NCBI GenBank assembly: GCA_964035545.1
Contig: OZ037767.1
Location: forward strand, 25,405,628-25,469,627
Length of the DNA: 64,000 nt
Direction of reading: 5' to 3'
From: Bugula neritina
Lineage: Eukaryota; Bryozoa; Gymnolaemata; Cheilostomatida; Bugulidae
The notes beneath the pieces are model-generated. The model did no database searches. It was not told the origin of the DNA and worked only from the letters and a program-made list of their open reading frames with translations. Made by a program: the position numbers and the translations under genes. Position 1 is the first letter of the stretch; each line of letters opens with the position of its first letter. Of the stretch, positions 59,462-64,000 are shown piece by piece.

Positions 59462-62400
59462 ATGTCTGTTTCCGGAAAGAAAGCTGGGAAATACACACTG
59501 GGTAAGATGGTAAAGATTCAAATGCTTTCTTTTTAAATTCACAATACATCATATTTTTAATATGATTATATGCATTCGTTTTAGTGTTTGTTTATTTTTG
59601 GACTGTTCATGATGGCATAATATTTGACTTGCTAGTGCTTAACTGATACTCTGTTTGTCCTCAGTATTTATGTACTTGAATGCCTACACCCACCTAATTT
59701 TGGTGTTATCAGTGCTGCTAATACTGACTTAGCCTTAATTTTCATTACAGCAAGCATACCTAAAGTCGGGCCTTCTCCGGTTCCCAGCATTGTCACTTGT
59801 CTGGGAAGACTTTCTGGGTTTTACTCTGAAAAATTTTACACTGTTAAGGTTAGTCATGCTGGGATTATTTTCTCATCTTAGTTACAAGTTACTAGACCTT
59901 CTGTGGAATCAATATAAATTAAGTTTGTTAGTTTTACTTTTATATCATGAGTCTCTGTTACTTTATTAAGATATTAAGCATCAAAGACCCCAATAATGAA
60001 TCACATGATGAACGGCAAGGTAAAATGTTGCTCCACACTGAATACTCATTGTTGTCGTTGCTTGGCAACCAACCCGGAGTTGTTCACTTACATGATTTCT
60101 TTAAGGTAAACTTTTTCTTATTCTAACTTTTTTTGTACCTAATTATATTGAGTAAACTTTACATTATCATAATTATGTTGAGTTGAAAAGGAAATATTAA
60201 CTCTCAACTTACATATTCGGTTGATAGCAAAACAGACAAACAAATTTACTTTACCAAAATAAAATGTGAAGGATAATACATCAGAAATTATATAGCTTTA
60301 GCAATTAGAGTCAGAATTATTATTAATTTATGATGTTGTATAACTCTAATCTCAATGGTATGAAAGCAATGAATGGCTAGATTGGGCTACTTCTTGTTAC
60401 AATAAAACATAATAAATAAAGCATGTTATTAACAGCTAAAAGTTATAACACTTAGGATGAAGCCTACGAGGAGAGTGACAAGTATGGTGAACTCGGGAGG
60501 ATTGAATATACTGGGAAAACTGTTACTAGGTACTGTCTCGTACTGGACTGTCTTATAGCCCATGATTACAGGTATGTAGTAGTATGTAGTCTGAGAATTG
60601 TCACATGTAGTCTTAGAATTGTCGCATATGGTCTGAAAATTGTCACATATAGTCTGAGAATTGTTACATATAGTCTGAAAATTAATACATATAGTCTGAG
60701 AATTGTTACATATAGTCTGAGAATTGTTACATATAGTCTGAGACTTGTTACATATAGTCTGAAAATTATCACATGTAGTCATAGAATTGTTACATATAGG
60801 CTGAGAGTTGTTACATATAGGCTGAGAATTGTGTTCATAATAAAAACAGATTTAATGGCTGACAAATAATGTCTTTTCATGCTTCATTGGTATTTACATT
60901 TGCATCTATAAATATTGTGTGTCCAACTTAAAATAAAAATAGTCAGAGTAAAGAAACTTTAGGGTTGATTGTTTCACAGCTATGAGGTGCTGGTAACTGT
61001 AATTTCCTGATTCCAAATTTATCATGAATAAATAAATATTTTACATTTACAGTAATAAAAACGATTCACTGATTAACCTGCAACATTACGTAATTAAGGA
61101 GAAGAAGCTGAGTGAAAAGGAAACCTTGTTGATATTTCTCAACATTGTCAAGACTGTTGCTGATCTGCACAAGGTATCACATCTATTATTCCCACTCGTT
61201 ACATAAATATCTATATTGAAGTTGTCCCCTTCTTTGAAATGCTTGCTAATGTCTTATCTCTTGCTATTGCACAATCGACACTACCATCTTCAATGCGTTA
61301 TAAAAATGTGTATTTATCTAAGTTCAATTTGTGTGTGTGTGTTGAGTAATACTTGAACCTATTATGTTTATTTACAAACAAACAAGCGTTGTACGTTACA
61401 GTTGAATGTTGTACACCGGGACTTGAAACTTGGCAACATGATACTGAACAAGTCTAACAACACTGTTACTCTAACCAACTTCTGTCTGGGGAAGCACCTC
61501 ATCAGTGATGACGATGTGCTGAAAGATCAGCGAGGTAGTCCCGCCTACATCAGCCCCGAAGTTCTCAGCGGTAAGTCTGTTTAAGATATTTTGGTTCACG
61601 TTTGTGAGAGGGTACTGTGTTTTATTTCAAATGTAAGTCACTCAAATGTTTTACATCTTTTTGATTTATCAATGCTGCAAAGCGCCTTTTCTGATCCAAT
61701 AATTAAGATCATCAAGAAAAGGCAATGAGATATTATGTGTTTTAGGTCAACCATATAAAGGTAAACCAAGTGACATCTGGGCCTTGGGAGTTGTCCTCTA
61801 CACAATGTTATACGGGCAGTTTCCTTTCTATCACCAAGCTCCACAAGAACTGTTCAGGAAAATTAAATCTGTTCAATATGATATACCCAAGTAAGCAATT
61901 AAGAGCTGTTACACAATCTAGCTGCTCAGTATAAGGGATATAGTATGCTGCGTTATGTACTCGTAACTCCTTAATTCAATGTAAAATGAATATATAATCA
62001 ATATTATATAAAGCTTTAAGATTTTCCCTTATCTTATTTTATGTATCAACTTTATAAATGAATGAATTTGTAATTGCTTTAAAATTTTCTTATTTTTAGA
62101 AAGTCAAATTCTTAATGTTTGTATCTATATATATATTTGCAATGCCAGTATGATAATTCATGTCCTGCAAATACTATACTAATGCTATACTGATGTATTA
62201 ATATGATACTAATATCAATAGTATATCAATACAATATTAATATGATACAAATAAAATACTAATACTTGAATTTTCAGAGATGGGAGAGTCTCTAACAAGA
62301 CTAAAGATATTCTGAAGAAGCTGTTGAATCTGAGTCCATCCACGAGATATACTGCAGCTCAACTTCATTGCCTTCTGCAAGACCAGGTCTCTCAGTGGTA

Positions 62401-63877
62401 AGTTTTACCTTCTACTATACTCTATTCACTGTGTGCTCACCTAGTTGCTGTGTACTCACTTAGTCACTGTGTACTCACTTAATCACTGTGTACTAACTTA
62501 GTCACTGTGTACTCAGTTAGTTACTGTGTACTCACTTAATCACTGTGTACTAACTTAGTCACTCTATATTCAGCCAGTCACTATATACTCAGTAATTTTT
62601 AGTTTAGATTTGCTGCAAATAAAAAATGATAGTATGCCTAATCTTATTTCAAACTTATTAATTGTAGCCATCTTGTCAACTAGAGTTTAGGATTTACAAA
62701 TTTTTCTTATGCATGTTCAACCTATGATGACAGATTATGCCAAAACTGTGCAGGTTTGAAGCGAGACCGCCGAATGAAGACCAGGTTGTTCCTGAAAGCA
62801 AGGTGAAAGCAACTCCTCACAATCAGCAAGTTCGCCCTTCTGTCATACAGAAACATGACTCTAAGACTATAAGCGACATCGAGAGAATTCTTCTGAACAT
62901 TGATCGGGAGGAGCATACAGCTGGGATGTCTGAGTCACCACTTGGTAGGCACCTTGTTCATAGTTAATTGAGCCCTCTGACTTGAATTTTCAATATGCTT
63001 TAGTAGAAATATTAGTTTCTTTCACTGCAAAGGTGTGGGCCATGGTACTCTGTTCTGTGCCGATGAGGGGGACAAACCCTGAAATAGTTGCTGTACACAG
63101 GTGGAGTTGAATTTTTTTGGGAGAACAGGGTTTGAAGACACAAGAGAGTACTCATGTAGTGCCCACAATGCTATCAGTACAACATTTAAACTGTAGATCA
63201 AAGAATGCTGCCAAATGTGTTTTAAAACAATTAGTATATTAACTTTTGCAGTTCCTTCACGGGACATGGTAGCGCAGGCAACCCGTGTGAGAAGAAAAGG
63301 TCCTCCAATGAGGAGGTTAAGTGAAGATGCTAGACCTCTATCCAATGCCGAAATGGACATGCATCGTAAACTCTTGCAGACGCACACTTCCGTCTCATCC
63401 AGTGTCTCCGCCCACTCTTCCCATCCTATCAACTCCGCCCACAGACCTAGAAAAACGTTTGAGTCTCAGTTGCTAAGAAGCTTACAGCAAAGGAATACGC
63501 CCTACGCCCACCCAGAAGCAGGAGGTGCATCTAGAATATTGCCAACATCTTCTTTTAGAACAGCTACTAGGGGTGTTCCAATGACCCCCACAATAGATTC
63601 AACAACTATTTCTTTAACTCCATCACATATCTCTAACAACATGGCCAATGATCTCCCGCAATCTTCTTTACTCAATTTGCCTTCTCACACTAGGCGATAT
63701 TATCGCAGGTCTATGTCACAGCCGCTAAATTTAATTGCCCCTGTTGTATCTAGAGGTAGTCCTCACTCCCAAGCTGCCAGAGAAAGACGGCTAATGATCC
63801 AGCAGCTGTCTAATTTAGTCACCCACACCAACAGTAACCAGAGTGGTGATTCTGGCTCTAACCCACCCAATACATGA
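59462..63877 (+). CDS. STK40: STK40 (SgK495/SHIK), Tribbles-related pseudokinase
   Basis: Pseudokinase scaffold for the COP1 ubiquitin ligase; vertebrate STK40 also tempers NF-kB and p53 responses. Ten exons: 59462-59501, 59751-59848, 59971-60105, 60456-60571, 61053-61173, 61402-61570, 61746-61890, 62278-62397, 62754-62944 and 63252-63877; 586 aa against 435 in human. Conserved features in order: PSPVPSIVTCLG, FYTVKIL with the VAIK-type Lys, QGKMLLHTEYSLLSLL, LVLDCL, catalytic loop HRDLKLGNM, and TNFCLGKHL, where TNF replaces DFG as in human. Then KDQRGSPAYISPEVLSG, KPSDIWALGVVLYTMLYGQF, and RVSNKTKDILKKLLNLSPSTR. Residues 323-329 are EDQVVPE, a COP1-type VP motif. GPPMRRLSEDARPL matches the human C-terminal motif. 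About 150 Ser/Arg/Asn-rich residues follow that human lacks. Two introns carry minisatellites. Confidence 0.95.
60584..60830. repeat. 21-bp minisatellite in STK40 intron 4
   Basis: About 11 copies of a 21-bp unit (acatatagtctgagaattgt t) beginning roughly a dozen bases after the splice donor at 60572. Reading frames on the minus strand (TICNNSQ repeats) come from the period and are not genes. Confidence 0.95.
62425..62595. repeat. 19-bp minisatellite in STK40 intron 8
   Basis: About nine copies of actgtgtactcacttagtc with variation, starting about 28 bases after the donor at 62398. Confidence 0.92.
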
Positions 63878-64000
63878 CTAACTGCTTCATCGGTTATATT
63901 ATAATTAACAGCTGGTAACTCTTTATTACTATAGAGATCATACAACTTTTCTCTACATAAAATATACTGGATGCCAAGTTTGTAATGCAAGAAGTTTTTT

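Noticed and set aside
60429-60782. Minus-strand frame with TICNNSQ repeats
   Set aside because: Product of the 21-bp minisatellite and the antisense of STK40 exon 4.

Overview
This is a stretch of nuclear DNA from an animal. It is AT-rich, its genes have many introns with GT-AG borders, and it carries animal families throughout (CEP57, FAM76, Akirin, RPB6, a cytosolic-type sulfotransferase, FIRRM/C1orf112, STK40), tRNA-derived SINE copies and many micro- and minisatellites. Two secreted genes encode Asn/Gly repeats and one of them ends in a WAP domain. Those features recall matrix or mucus proteins of molluscs, so I lean towards a mollusc or other lophotrochozoan, but I cannot prove this from the window.

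Layout from left to right. CEP57 (minus, 3' end outside the window) lies head to head with FAM76 (plus), with 357 bp between their start codons. A small unrecognised coiled-coil gene (plus, 11.9-13.0 kb) follows. Akirin (minus, 13.97-15.8 kb) is head to head with RPB6/POLR2F (plus, 18.8-22.2 kb). A seven-exon sulfotransferase (minus, 24.2-30.6 kb) follows. Next come two related minus-strand secreted genes. Gene A (32.8-37.5 kb) encodes a signal peptide, an Asn/Gly repeat, a mucin-like region, a Lys-rich region and a WAP domain. Gene B (43.0-44.2 kb) encodes a signal peptide, an Asn/Gly repeat and a Tyr/Arg-rich tail. FIRRM (minus, 19 exons, 46.2-57.6 kb) is head to head with STK40 (plus, 10 exons, 59.5-63.9 kb).

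I rebuilt the coding models by hand from splice sites. For every exon chain I checked that intron phases match, and exon lengths sum to whole codons except in gene A, which is one base out of frame near 36.5 kb. Coordinates may be off by one or two bases in places. FIRRM (843 aa), RPB6 (126 aa), Akirin (189 aa) and the sulfotransferase (314 aa) come out at normal family length.

The most striking non-coding signal is that minisatellites sit on or beside exon borders. A 21-bp array triplicates a FIRRM splice donor, a 28-bp array copies a FIRRM splice acceptor five times, a 38-bp array copies the RPB6 stop-codon region nine times, and further arrays start within tens of bases of CEP57, RPB6 and STK40 donors. 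All three head-to-head promoters are also flanked by the same kind of AAT/ACT-type low-complexity sequence. The best candidate for an undescribed system is the gene A/gene B pair of secreted Asn/Gly-repeat proteins.
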